DNA of 64,000 nt from Pseudomonas entomophila (GCF_029193575.1 NZ_JARGCS010000037.1:43061-107060), one strand, 5' to 3'; shown: positions 35,286-43,627, counted from the stretch's first letter. The notes: generated from the sequence alone by a model not told the origin. A program made the numbers and translations.

Positions 35286-36541
35286 GAGGTCAGCTCCAGG
35301 GTGGTGTGGTAGAGCACTTCGGTGGCAGCCAGGAAGTCGTCCAGGGCCATCGCCTCGTGCGGGTTGTGCGAGCCGTGCTGGTTGCGGATGAACAGCATCG
35401 CGCTGGGGATGCCGGCGTTGGCGAACACCGCCGCGTCATGGCCGGCGCCGCTGGGGGTCAGCACGCCTTGCCAGCCTTGCGCGCGGGTGTGGCGTTGCAG
35501 CGCGTCGACCCAGGGGGCATGCATCGCCGCGGGTTGGGTGTCGATGCGTGTATCGAACTCGAAGCGCACCTGGCGTGTCTGCTCGACTTGGACGGCCAGC
35601 GCCAGCACCTTGGCGTGGAACGCCTCCAGGGTCGATTGGTGCAGGCTGCGCATCTCCAGGCTGAAACTGACTTCGCCAGGAATGCGCGACACCGCGTGGT
35701 GGGCGGCATTGGTGCCAAGGGTGCCGACCGTCACCACCAGGTCCTTGCCGGCCTCGACCCAGTCGCGCCACAGCGCATCGACCTGGGCGATCAGCTCGCT
35801 GACGGCGAACACCGCGTCGTGCCGGTCCTCGCGGGCGACGGCGCCGGAGTGGCCGTCTTCGCCCAGGCAGCGCACCTGGTTGTGCCGCAGGTTGCCGCGG
35901 ATGCCGGGCACCACGCCCAGGGCCTGGCCCATGCGTTCCAGCGATTCGGCCTGCTCGATGTGCACCTCCAGGTAGCCGGCGAACTGCGCGCGCTCGATCA
36001 GCCATTGCTGGCGGCCGATGGCCTCGAGGTCGGCGCCCACGGCGTGCAGCGCCTCGCCCAGGGTGCGCTGGCTGAAGCGGTTGGCCAGGCCCAGGTCGTG
36101 CGTGGCCAGCCCGCCGATCACGGCGCGCGAGCCAATATAGGACTTGCCGTACCAGGCGCTTTCCTCGCCGCGCAGGCCGAGCACGCGCAACGGCGCGGCG
36201 CCGTGCACGCCTTCATGGTCGAGGCGCAACAGGCACAGTAGCCCGGCGACCACCCCGGCCAGGCCGTCGTAGTTGCCGCCCTGGGGCACTGAATCCAGGT
36301 GCGAGCCGACCCAGATCGCCGCCTGGCCGTCGTCGTCGTGGCGCTGGAAGATCACGTTGCCCGCGCCGTCCTGGCGCACCTGCAGGCCGTTGCTCTGGGC
36401 GAAATCACGGAGGTAGGCGATCGTCTCGCTTTCGCCCCGGCCATAGCTTTCGCGGGTAACGCCCTCGTGCGGGTCGCGCGACAGCGCGCGGATGTCGTTG
36501 AACAGCGTGTCGGCCTGTTCGCGCCACACCGCGGTGTTCAT
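35282..36541 (-). CDS. M20 N-carbamoyl-L-amino-acid hydrolase (probable ureidosuccinase)
   Basis: 419 residues of the HyuC/allantoate-amidohydrolase branch of M20 zinc peptidases. Metal-site motifs: WVGSHLDSVPQGGNYDGLAG, LRGEESAWYG, and YLEVHIEQAESLE; SGAGHDAAVFA and NQHGSHNPHE occur near the C-terminus. Such enzymes hydrolyse N-carbamoyl-L-amino acids to amino acid, CO2 and NH3. In this operon the natural substrate is N-carbamoyl-L-aspartate (inference). Overlaps both neighbours by 4 bp (ATGA), so translation is coupled. Confidence 0.88.
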   Translation of the reverse strand: MNTAVWREQADTLFNDIRALSRDPHEGVTRESYGRGESETIAYLRDFAQSNGLQVRQDGAGNVIFQRHDDDGQAAIWVGSHLDSVPQGGNYDGLAGVVAGLLCLLRLDHEGVHGAAPLRVLGLRGEESAWYGKSYIGSRAVIGGLATHDLGLANRFSQRTLGEALHAVGADLEAIGRQQWLIERAQFAGYLEVHIEQAESLERMGQALGVVPGIRGNLRHNQVRCLGEDGHSGAVAREDRHDAVFAVSELIAQVDALWRDWVEAGKDLVVTVGTLGTNAAHHAVSRIPGEVSFSLEMRSLHQSTLEAFHAKVLALAVQVEQTRQVRFEFDTRIDTQPAAMHAPWVDALQRHTRAQGWQGVLTPSGAGHDAAVFANAGIPSAMLFIRNQHGSHNPHEAMALDDFLAATEVLYHTTLELTS

Positions 36542-37473
36542 GGCAAGGCTCCGAAGGGCGTGGCCGGTGAATCGTCGAGGCTGCCGATGAGCGTGCGCAG
36601 CGCATCGACGCCTTTGCGCCGGCAGTAGGCGTGCAGTTCGTCGACCATCGTGTTCATGGCCTTGGGGTGAATGAACGTGGCGGTGCCGACCTGCACGGCG
36701 CTGGCCCCGGCATAGATGAATTCCAGGGCATCGTCGGCGGTGGCGATGCCGCCGCAGCCGATCACCGGGATTTCCAGCGCCTGGGCGCACTGGTAGGTCA
36801 GGCGCACCATCAGCGGGCGAATGGTCGCCCCGGAAATGCCGCCCATGAAGTTGCCCAGGCGGGCGCGGCCTTTCTCGATATCGATCGACAGGCCCAGCAG
36901 GGTATTGCCCACCACCACCGCGTCGGCACCGGCGTCCTGGGCGGCCAGGGCGACGTCGACGACCTCGCCGCTGTTGGGCGTGAGCTTGACCCACAACGGC
37001 AGGGCCGTGGCCTGGCGCATCCGCTCCACCACCTGGCGCGTGCTGGCCGCCTGCATGCCGAACGACTGGCCGTGGGCCTCGATGTTAGGGCACGAGATGT
37101 TCGCCTCGATTCCAGCCACCCCGGGCACGTCGCTCAAGCGCGCGGCGAGCTCGGCGAAGCCCTGGGCGGTGGGCGCCGAGACACTGACGATCAGTGGCGC
37201 GTCGAAGCGCCGATAGAAGGGCACCACCTGGTCGATGAAGACATCGGCGCCTTTGCTGGGAATACCGATGGCGTTCATCATGCCGTCGGCCAGCTCGCAA
37301 ACCCGCGGCAGCGGGTTGCCGGTGCGTTTCTCGGCGGTGATGGTCTTGGTCACCAGGGCGCCGAGCTGGTTGAAATCCAGCAGGTGGGTCAGCTCTTCGG
37401 CGAAGGTGCCGGAGGCTGGCATCACCGGGTTCTTCAGGCGCAGGCCGCCTACGTTCACGCTCAGGTCGATCAT
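36538..37473 (-). CDS. pyrD: dihydroorotate dehydrogenase, class 1B catalytic subunit
   Basis: 311 residues. FMN-binding barrel with LKNPVMPASGTFAEELTHLL, the active-site cysteine in ANISCPNIEAHG, LWVKLTPNSGEVVDVALAAQ, and the FMN phosphate site IPVIGCGGI...GASAVQVGTA. Pseudomonads make pyrimidines with the membrane-bound, quinone-linked class 2 enzyme (known), so a soluble class 1B enzyme with a PyrK partner is an extra, NAD-linked form. That form runs readily as an orotate reductase. Overlaps pyrK by 4 bp. Confidence 0.88.
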   Translation of the reverse strand: MIDLSVNVGGLRLKNPVMPASGTFAEELTHLLDFNQLGALVTKTITAEKRTGNPLPRVCELADGMMNAIGIPSKGADVFIDQVVPFYRRFDAPLIVSVSAPTAQGFAELAARLSDVPGVAGIEANISCPNIEAHGQSFGMQAASTRQVVERMRQATALPLWVKLTPNSGEVVDVALAAQDAGADAVVVGNTLLGLSIDIEKGRARLGNFMGGISGATIRPLMVRLTYQCAQALEIPVIGCGGIATADDALEFIYAGASAVQVGTATFIHPKAMNTMVDELHAYCRRKGVDALRTLIGSLDDSPATPFGALP

Positions 37474-38303
37474 TCCACCACCTCCGCCAGGTCGAACACC
37501 GGGCCTTCCAGGCACACCCGCTTGCCGACCTTCAGGCCGCCCACTTCGAACACCTCCACGCAGCACTGGCACATGCCCAGGCCGCAGACCATCTGTTGCT
37601 CCAGCGCCACCTGGCCGTTCAGGCCAAGCTCGGCGCACAGGCGCTTGAGCAGGCGGGTGATGCGCCGCGAGCCGCAGGTGAACATCGCATTGCTGCCTTC
37701 GCGAGCGACGATTTCGCGCAGCAGGCGCTCGAGGTTGTCAGGCGCGCTGCTGCCGTCTTCATCGAGCACCACGTGCACCTGGGCACCGAGCGAGGCGAAG
37801 CGTTCGCGCGACAGCAGGCTCTGCTCGCTGCGGGCGCTGAGCACTGCGGTGAGGGCGATGCCCTGGGCATGGGCCGCCTCGGCCAGCGGCGCCAGGGTGG
37901 CCAGGCCCACGCCACGGGCGACGATGAGCAAGTGGCGCCAGTCGGGATCGAGGTCGAAACCTTTGCCCAATGGCCCGAGGATCTCCAGGTACTGGCGCTC
38001 GCGCAGGGTCTCCAGGCCAAAGGTGCCTTTGCCGGTGACCTTGTAGAGGAACTCGACCTGGCCGCTGGCCGGGTCGGCCTTGTAGGTGCTCATGGGGCGG
38101 CGGAAGAACGGCTTGTGCTCGCCCTCGCTGGGGCACAGCAGGTTGAAGAACTGGCCGGGCTGCGAGTGGCACGCGGCGCCGTCGGCCTGCAGCACCAGGC
38201 GCTTGTATTCGTCGTTGACCCACTCGTTGGACAGCACCACGGCCAGGGTGTCGTCCGGGGCGGTGGCGGGGTTGGCTTGGCAGCAGGCGGAAAGGGCATT
38301 CAT
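37470..38303 (-). CDS. pyrK: PyrK-like electron-transfer subunit (FAD, 2Fe-2S)
   Basis: 277 residues. Ferredoxin-reductase fold with FAD site FFRRPMSTYKAD, a nucleotide-binding segment LLIVARGVGLATLAPLAEAA, and a C-terminal [2Fe-2S] cluster with cysteines in CGLGMCQCCVEVF and RVCLEGP. It passes electrons between NAD(H) and the FMN of the class 1B dihydroorotate dehydrogenase. It is the first gene of the four-gene chain; operator-like motif S1 lies 18 bp before its start. Confidence 0.9.
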   Translation of the reverse strand: MNALSACCQANPATAPDDTLAVVLSNEWVNDEYKRLVLQADGAACHSQPGQFFNLLCPSEGEHKPFFRRPMSTYKADPASGQVEFLYKVTGKGTFGLETLRERQYLEILGPLGKGFDLDPDWRHLLIVARGVGLATLAPLAEAAHAQGIALTAVLSARSEQSLLSRERFASLGAQVHVVLDEDGSSAPDNLERLLREIVAREGSNAMFTCGSRRITRLLKRLCAELGLNGQVALEQQMVCGLGMCQCCVEVFEVGGLKVGKRVCLEGPVFDLAEVVE

Positions 38304-38320
38304 GGGGATGGCCTCGCGTT

Positions 38321-38337
38321 TGTCTAAATTTTTATAC
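38321..38337. promoter_or_regulatory. operator-like motif S1 (pyrK)
   Basis: TGTCTAAATTTTTATAC, 18 bp upstream of the pyrK ATG. It shares the TGTCTAA-AT-rich-ATAC pattern with the other sites in this cluster, probably for the XRE regulator. Confidence 0.65.
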
Positions 38338-38355
38338 AGCATGGTCAAATGAAAG

Positions 38356-38376
38356 ACCGCCCCGGCGAGGGGCGGT
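38356..38376 (-). terminator. terminator or attenuator hairpin between MFS gene and pyrK
   Basis: ACCGCCCC-loop-GGGGCGGT forms an 8-bp GC stem; on the minus strand it is followed by TCTTTCATTT. It would end the MFS transcript. Because motif S2 lies upstream of it and S1 downstream, it could also act as an attenuator for pyrK. Confidence 0.6.
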
Positions 38377-38435
38377 AAAGGCTATGGGCTTTCTCAGGTA
38401 TGTCCTAGGATGAATCTACTGCGGAATTCCAGCTT

Positions 38436-38452
38436 TGTCTAATTTTTGATAC
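38436..38452. promoter_or_regulatory. operator-like motif S2
   Basis: TGTCTAATTTTTGATAC, between the MFS stop and the hairpin, 132 bp upstream of pyrK. It differs from S4 only in the central AT run. Confidence 0.65.
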
Positions 38453-38485
38453 GAATGAAGAGCGTCGTTCTAATAACCGCCATGC

Positions 38486-39736
38486 TCAGCTTTCCAGGGC
38501 CTCGGCCTGCTCGCGCGCAGCCCCCTGGCAACGCGGCAGCAGCCATACCGTGGCGGCCATGGCCAGCACGTACAGCGAGGCCAGCAGCATGATCGCCGCC
38601 GAGAACGAGTAGCGGTAGGCGATGGCACCCACCACCAACGGGCCGAAGCCACCGACTGCGCGGCCGATGTTGAACAACACGTTCTGCGCCGTGGCGCGGA
38701 TCTGCGTCGGGTACAGGTCAGAGATCAGCGCGCCGTAGCCACCGATCATGCCGTTGACGAACACGCCCATCAGCGCGCCAGCGAACAGCATCACCGTCGG
38801 GTCGCTGAGGTTGGCGTAAGTCACCACCATCAGGGCCGCGCCGGCCTGGTAGAACAGGAACATGCGCTTGCGCCCGTAGCGGTCGGCGAGCTGGCCGAAC
38901 AGCCAGATGCCAAAGGCCATGCCCAGTACCGTCACCGCCGTCCAGGTGCCCGAGGCCGTGAGCGAGAAGCCGAACTTGCTCGACAGGTAGCTGGGCATCC
39001 AGATCATCAGGCCGTAGTAGCCGAAGTTCTGCACCGAGGTCAGCACCATCACGCCCAGGCTCGCCTTGCAGGTGGCGTGGTCCTTGAACAGGTCGGTGAA
39101 GCGTCGGCGGAACGACACCGGGTTGGCCGCGGCCTTCACGAACGCCTGCGGCTCGCCCATGGTGTGGCGGATGACGAACGACAGCAGCGCCGGTACCAGG
39201 CCCACCAGGAACATCCCGCGCCAGCCGATGTACGGCAACAGCAGGGGGGTGAGCAAGGCAGCGGCGAGCACGCCGGCTTGCCAGCCCATGCCGACGTAGG
39301 ACGAGGCCCGGTTGCGCCGGTTGGCGGGCCAGGTTTCGGCGATCAGCGCCATGCCGATGCCGAACTCGCCGCCCAGGCCGAACCCGGCCAGCGTGCGGTA
39401 CAGCAGCAGGTCCCAGTAGCCCTGGGCCAGGGCGCACAGGCCGGTGAAGATCGAGAAGGTGAGGATGCACACGCTGAGCATGCGCACGCGTCCGTAGCGG
39501 TCACTGAGCTGGCCGAAGATCAGCCCGCCGGCCACCGCGCCGAGCAGGGTCCAGGTCACCAGCGACCCGGCCTGGGAGGTGGTCAGGGCCAGGCCCAGGG
39601 TGATCGCCGGGAGCATGAAGCCGAGGATCAGCAAGTCGAAGCCGTCCATGGCGTAGCCGGTGACACTGGCGATCAGGGCCTTGCGCGGCGAGGCGTCTTG
39701 GATGGGGGCCGAGGGAGGGGTGGACGTGGCCATCAT
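38486..39736 (-). CDS. MFS transporter, probable orotate/pyrimidine-acid importer
   Basis: 416 residues with 12 predicted membrane segments, of the aromatic-acid/sialate symporter type: ASVTGYAMDGFDLLILGFML at helix 1, the loop GQLSDRYGRVRML between helices 2 and 3, RTLAGFGLGGEFGIGMALIA in helix 4, and the second-half repeat GQLADRYGRKRMF. AGGA lies 6 bp before the ATG. Members carry organic acids with protons. Location between the orotate-type enzymes and the outer-membrane channel makes orotate or dihydroorotate the likely substrate (inference). Confidence 0.88.
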   Translation of the reverse strand: MMATSTPPSAPIQDASPRKALIASVTGYAMDGFDLLILGFMLPAITLGLALTTSQAGSLVTWTLLGAVAGGLIFGQLSDRYGRVRMLSVCILTFSIFTGLCALAQGYWDLLLYRTLAGFGLGGEFGIGMALIAETWPANRRNRASSYVGMGWQAGVLAAALLTPLLLPYIGWRGMFLVGLVPALLSFVIRHTMGEPQAFVKAAANPVSFRRRFTDLFKDHATCKASLGVMVLTSVQNFGYYGLMIWMPSYLSSKFGFSLTASGTWTAVTVLGMAFGIWLFGQLADRYGRKRMFLFYQAGAALMVVTYANLSDPTVMLFAGALMGVFVNGMIGGYGALISDLYPTQIRATAQNVLFNIGRAVGGFGPLVVGAIAYRYSFSAAIMLLASLYVLAMAATVWLLPRCQGAAREQAEALES

Positions 39737-39752
39737 GGGTTCCTCTTGTTCT

Positions 39753-39769
39753 TGTTGAAATGCTTGGAC
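39753..39769. promoter_or_regulatory. degenerate operator-like motif S3b (MFS gene)
   Basis: TGTTGAAATGCTTGGAC, 17 bp upstream of the MFS start, matches S3 at 13 of 17 positions. Its distance from the start codon equals that of S1 from pyrK. Confidence 0.4.
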
Positions 39770-39852
39770 GTTATTGGGTGACGCGACACCACGATCCCTC
39801 TGTCGCTGGCTCGTCCTGAGACGTGGCTAGCGTACTGCGGTGTCGCCAGGTT

Positions 39853-39869
39853 TGTCTAAATATTTGGAC
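39853..39869. promoter_or_regulatory. operator-like motif S3 (MFS gene)
   Basis: TGTCTAAATATTTGGAC, which contains the near-palindrome GTC-TAAATATTTG-GAC. It is also framed by outer arms CGCCAG (39844) and CTGGCG (ending 39877). It lies 117 bp upstream of the MFS gene and just past the end of the channel gene. Confidence 0.7.
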
Positions 39870-39893
39870 ATCTGGCGCGAAAAAATACGCGCC

Positions 39894-40745
39894 TCACAGG
39901 TGCCACTCCAGGTTGAAGGACACCGCGTCCACATTCGTGCCGTCACCGCTGCGGTTGCCGAACTTGTTGCGCCAGTACTCGTAGCCGGGGCCGACCCACA
40001 GCACATTCTTGCCCAGCCCGGCCAACTGGCCCAGGTCGAGCATCAGCGAGGTACGCATCAGTTGCTCATCGGCGGTGGGGTTGTTGCGATAGTCGTCGCC
40101 CTTCTCGCCGTTGTAGCTATAGAAACCCTGGAACTTCAGCGGCAGCGGGCCGAGGGCGAAGGGGATGCCCCAGGTCACGTTGAGCTGGTAGAAGGGGTCG
40201 AACAGCAGGCGCGAGTGGTTGCCCGGCAGGTCACAGGCGTCCAGCCCGCAATGGTTCCATTCCCGGGTATAGAACAGGCTCACGTCGACGAAGCCGACCG
40301 GCATGGCGAGCTTGAGCGTGGGGCCGAGCAGCAGCATGCGCTTGCGCGACTGGAAGGCGTTGTCCTTGGTGTTCCAGTCGAAACCCAGGGTCAGGGCCAC
40401 GTCCTTGACCGGGCCGAAGGCCAGTGGCTGGTCGAACACGCGTCCATGCTGCAGCTGGTTGCGGTAGGTCAGGTAGACCTCCGTGGCACCGCTGTCGCTG
40501 TCCTTGCGCGGGTCGTTGCGGTCGGACTTGAACACGTCGAGGTTGATGAACTGCTGGCCGAGGGCATAGCTGCTGACGTGGGTGAACTGGGCGATGTGCT
40601 TGGCGATGTCCTGGGGCTTGCCGGGGTCGGAGAAATGGCTGCTATAGCGGTAGCCGACGAAGGTATCGCTGTAGGACGGCGGTGCCGCCAGCGCCAGCGA
40701 AGGGAGCATGCACGCGAGTGTGGGCAACGTTCTTGTTATGTTCAT
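39894..40745 (-). CDS. Tsx-like outer-membrane channel
   Basis: 283 residues: signal peptide MNITRTLPTLACMLPSLALA, then a beta-barrel with alternating aromatic strands (TFVGYRYSSHF, YALGQQFINLDVFKSD, TEVYLTYRNQL, VDVSLFYTREWNHC) and C-terminal VSFNLEWHL. The layout matches nucleoside-specific channel (Tsx/OmpK) proteins. Together with the MFS protein it provides an entry path across both membranes for a pyrimidine-like compound. It shares a divergent promoter region with the XRE regulator. Confidence 0.85.
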   Translation of the reverse strand: MNITRTLPTLACMLPSLALAAPPSYSDTFVGYRYSSHFSDPGKPQDIAKHIAQFTHVSSYALGQQFINLDVFKSDRNDPRKDSDSGATEVYLTYRNQLQHGRVFDQPLAFGPVKDVALTLGFDWNTKDNAFQSRKRMLLLGPTLKLAMPVGFVDVSLFYTREWNHCGLDACDLPGNHSRLLFDPFYQLNVTWGIPFALGPLPLKFQGFYSYNGEKGDDYRNNPTADEQLMRTSLMLDLGQLAGLGKNVLWVGPGYEYWRNKFGNRSGDGTNVDAVSFNLEWHL

Positions 40746-40828
40746 CGTTGGGCTCCAAGGAGGGCAGGGCAAGGCATGAATGGACAGCAGCCCACCTTTT
40801 TTGTATTTTTTAGACGATCAACCTTGCC

Positions 40829-40845
40829 TGTCTAAATATTGATAC
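40829..40845. promoter_or_regulatory. operator-like motif S4 (channel/regulator divergent region)
   Basis: TGTCTAAATATTGATAC, 48 bp before the XRE regulator start and 84 bp before the channel start. Outer arms TTGCC (40824) and GGCAA (40850) flank it, as at S3. Confidence 0.7.
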
Positions 40846-40893
40846 GCCTGGCAATGCCGATCGTCAAGCCATACCTGACAGGGAGGAGTCCCC

Positions 40894-41769
40894 TTGAGCC
40901 AGATCGACTACGAAGCCATTGGCGAACGCCTACGGGCCTTTCGTATCGGCCGACAGATGAACGCCGACCAGGTCGCCGACCAGCTCGGCATTTCGCGTGC
41001 CGCCGTGTACCGCCTGGAACTGGGCAAGATCGTCAAGCTGGAGACCCTGGAGCGCCTGGCCGAGCTGCTGCGGGTGTCGATGTCGAGCCTGCTGGGCTCG
41101 GACACCGAATACTTCGACAATGCCCTGGGTTACTTCGAACGCATGCGCCAGTTGGAGGCGCGTTCGACCAGCATCCTCTCGTACTTCGACCCCTTCTCGT
41201 ACCTGCTGACCACGCCCGAATACCCGGCGCTGTTCAAGACCATGCTCGACGAAGCGCGGCCTGGGGAGTTCGACCAGCGCCAGGCGGCGATGGAGGCGCA
41301 GATCCTGGAGATCCTCGATGAGCGTAAATCGACGTTCTTCCGCCACAAGTTCCAGGTGCAGTCGCTGGTCAGCCTGCGGCAGATCGAGCGCTACCTGCAC
41401 ATTGGCTTGGTCGGGCGCCTGGACCTGCCCCCGAGCGTGCGCATGGAGCGCGCGCTGCTGGCGCGGCGCGAGATCGAGAACCTGATCCGTATCATCGACA
41501 CCGACAACAGTCGGCCCAGCATCTACCTGATCGACGACGTCCTGCCCAGCTCGACCTTCCAGCTGTTCGAGCAGCCTCAGCGCAGCTATGTGGCGGTCAG
41601 CCCCTATCGACTGGGTGAGCTGCCCAACCTGCATGTCGGTATCGCCAGCGTTACCTCTTCGAGCGAGGCGGTGCAGATGTATCGCGGCATGGCCCAGGGG
41701 CTGCTCAAGCGCGCCTTCTCGGGGGAGGCCGCCAAGCGCCAGTTGCAGGCGTTGCTGGCGAAGTTGTGA
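40894..41769 (+). CDS. XRE-family regulator of the orotate cluster
   Basis: 291 residues. Residues 1-65 form a Cro/CI-type helix-turn-helix (IGERLRAFRIGRQMNADQVA, DQLGISRAAVYRLELGKIVK, LETLERLAELLRVSMSSLLG). The remaining 220 residues form an effector domain I cannot assign, with YFERMRQLEARSTSILSYFD and LPPSVRMERALLARREIENL. The start is TTG, chosen because a strong AGGGAGGAG sits 6 bp before it; a TTG start implies low expression. It is divergent from the channel gene with motif S4 between, so it probably controls the cluster and itself. Confidence 0.85.
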   Translation: MSQIDYEAIGERLRAFRIGRQMNADQVADQLGISRAAVYRLELGKIVKLETLERLAELLRVSMSSLLGSDTEYFDNALGYFERMRQLEARSTSILSYFDPFSYLLTTPEYPALFKTMLDEARPGEFDQRQAAMEAQILEILDERKSTFFRHKFQVQSLVSLRQIERYLHIGLVGRLDLPPSVRMERALLARREIENLIRIIDTDNSRPSIYLIDDVLPSSTFQLFEQPQRSYVAVSPYRLGELPNLHVGIASVTSSSEAVQMYRGMAQGLLKRAFSGEAAKRQLQALLAKL

Positions 41770-41781
41770 ATGCTCACCGGG

Positions 41782-42963
41782 TCAGCCCCTGGGGTCTTGG
41801 TCGAGGCGCGTGGCGCGCGCCAGTGCATTGACCGCCCCGGCTGCGCCAGCCAGTGCCCCACCCACTGCCGCCAGCCCGACCCACCCGGCCCGGTGCGCGC
41901 CATAGCTGCCCAGCGCCGCCCCCGCCGCGCCGCCGAGAAAATACGCGCACATGAATACCGTGTTCAGCCGGCTGCGTGCCTCGGGCCGTAGGGCCTGCAC
42001 CCGCGCCTGGTTGGCCACCAGGCCGGCGCGGTTGCCCAGGTCGAGCAGCACCATGCCGAGCATCAGCGCCGCCAGGCTGTGCCCGCCATCGGCAACCAAC
42101 ACGAACCCGGCGACCAGCGAGCCCACGCCCAACCCCACCGTGCGCCGCGTGCCCAGGCGATCGGCCAGCGCGCCGATGCGCGGCGAGGCGAGGATGCCCA
42201 GCAGCGCGACCAGCCCCAGCAGACCGATGGTGGCGGGGCCGAAAGCATAGGGTGGCTGGCTCAACAGGGCGGCCAACGAGGCCCACAACGCGCTGAACGC
42301 GGCGAACATCAGCAGGCCACTGGCCGCGCAGACCCGCAGCACCGGCTCTTCGCGCAGCAGGCTGGCTAGCGAGCGCAGCAGCGCGGCGTAGCCCATCTTC
42401 GTCTTCGGCGTGGTGAGCGGCAGGCCCCGGGTGACCAGGGCCAGCAGCGCAAGGTCGACCAGCGCCGCCATTGCGAACACCGCTTGCCAGCCGGCGTGGG
42501 CGCCGAGCAGGCCGCCGAGCGTGCGCGCCAGCAGCAGGCCACTGGACAACCCGCCGAGCAGGCTGCCGACCACACGTCCACGGTTGGCCGGCGAAGCCGC
42601 CCCGGCCAGGGTCGGGATGATGAGCTGCGCGGTGATCGCCGTCACGCCTACGGCGAAACTGGCGGCGCACAGCAAGACGAAGCTCGGCGCCAGCGCGCAG
42701 GCCAGCAAGGCCAGGGCATTGGCAGCGATCGCCAGGCCCGCCAGGCGGCGCGGTTGGCGCGCATCGGCCAGCGGCACGATCAGCAGCAGGCCGACGGCGT
42801 AGCCGAGCTGGGTCAGCGTCGCCACCGGGCTGGCCTGGGTGGGCGTCAGGCCGAAGGTCGCGGCCATCTGCGCCAACAGCGGTTGGTGGTAGTAGAGGGT
42901 CGAGACGGCGAGCGCGCAGCCCGCCGCCATCAGCGCGACCAGGCGCCCGGACGGTTCGCTCAT
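41782..42963 (-). CDS. MFS transporter, DHA1-type
   Basis: 393 residues, 12 predicted membrane segments. LYYHQPLLAQMAATFGLTPT and QASPVATLTQLGYAVGLLLI open the protein; LADARQPRRLAGLAIAANAL and RIGALADRLGTRRTVGLGVG are the loop 2-3 motifs of each half. Related proteins export drugs or metabolites. It lies 1 bp after the isochorismatase-type hydrolase gene and is probably co-transcribed with it. Confidence 0.88.
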   Translation of the reverse strand: MSEPSGRLVALMAAGCALAVSTLYYHQPLLAQMAATFGLTPTQASPVATLTQLGYAVGLLLIVPLADARQPRRLAGLAIAANALALLACALAPSFVLLCAASFAVGVTAITAQLIIPTLAGAASPANRGRVVGSLLGGLSSGLLLARTLGGLLGAHAGWQAVFAMAALVDLALLALVTRGLPLTTPKTKMGYAALLRSLASLLREEPVLRVCAASGLLMFAAFSALWASLAALLSQPPYAFGPATIGLLGLVALLGILASPRIGALADRLGTRRTVGLGVGSLVAGFVLVADGGHSLAALMLGMVLLDLGNRAGLVANQARVQALRPEARSRLNTVFMCAYFLGGAAGAALGSYGAHRAGWVGLAAVGGALAGAAGAVNALARATRLDQDPRG

Positions 42964-42964
42964 G

Positions 42965-43591
42965 TCACGCCTTCTTCAGCGCCTGCAGCAATGCGGCGGT
43001 GCTGAGGATGGCGTGGGCGAAGGTCGGGCCGTTCAGTTCATGCGCGGCGTGCATCATTTCCGGCGCGAAGGCGGCGGTGGCATCGCGCACCAGGGTCACG
43101 TGGTAGCCCAGCTCCATGGCGAAACGCGCGGTCGACTCGATGCAGGTGTTGGCCAGCAGGCCCACCACGATCACATGGCTGACGCCGTGCTGCTTGAGCT
43201 GGAAGTCCAGGTCGGTGTTGGCGAAACCGCTCTGGCCCCAATGCTCCTGGACGATCACGTCACCGTCCTGGGGGATGAAGTCCGGGTGCCATTCACCGCC
43301 CCAGGTGCCCTTGGCGAAGGTGTGGCGCTGTTGAATCAGGCGTTGGGTCGGGTTGGGGTGGTCCCAGTGGTCGTAGTCGCCTGGCTGCCAACGGCGGTGG
43401 GGCACGTAGAACACCGGGATGCCTTGGTCGCGGGCGCTGGCGACGGTGCGGCGCAGGTTGTCGAGCAGGTTGACGGCCTCGGCCACCGGTTTGAGCAAGG
43501 GGAACAGCTTGCCGCCTTCGGCGAGGAAGTCGTTGTAGGGGTCGACCAGCAGCAGGCCGGTACGGCCTGGTTCATAGCGGTGATGGCTCAT
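42965..43591 (-). CDS. isochorismatase-family cysteine hydrolase
   Basis: 208 residues. The Asp-Lys-Cys triad is visible: GLLLVDPYNDF (Asp), HTFAKGTWGGEW (Lys), and VVGLLANTCIESTARFAMEL (Cys). Family members hydrolyse amides, N-carbamoyl groups or vinyl ethers. ATG 43591 has GGAG upstream. It is divergent from an HxlR regulator gene that probably controls it; the substrate is unknown. Confidence 0.9.
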   Translation of the reverse strand: MSHHRYEPGRTGLLLVDPYNDFLAEGGKLFPLLKPVAEAVNLLDNLRRTVASARDQGIPVFYVPHRRWQPGDYDHWDHPNPTQRLIQQRHTFAKGTWGGEWHPDFIPQDGDVIVQEHWGQSGFANTDLDFQLKQHGVSHVIVVGLLANTCIESTARFAMELGYHVTLVRDATAAFAPEMMHAAHELNGPTFAHAILSTAALLQALKKA

Positions 43592-43610
43592 AAGGAGGCT
43601 CCAATTTGTA

Positions 43611-43627
43611 GCTATGAAAAACATAGC
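43611..43627. promoter_or_regulatory. inverted repeat near hydrolase start
   Basis: GCTATG-AAAAA-CATAGC, a perfect 6-bp dyad, 20 bp upstream of the hydrolase start codon. Likely operator or promoter element in the divergent region. Confidence 0.5.

Noticed and set aside
33939..36541. Allantoin pathway (allantoinase plus allantoate amidohydrolase)
   Set aside because: The amidohydrolase has dihydroorotase motifs, and both genes are translationally coupled to the dihydroorotate dehydrogenase subunits.
40803..40815. GTATTTTTTAGAC as a fifth operator in reverse orientation
   Set aside because: It has only half-site similarity and is about three bases too short between the conserved ends.
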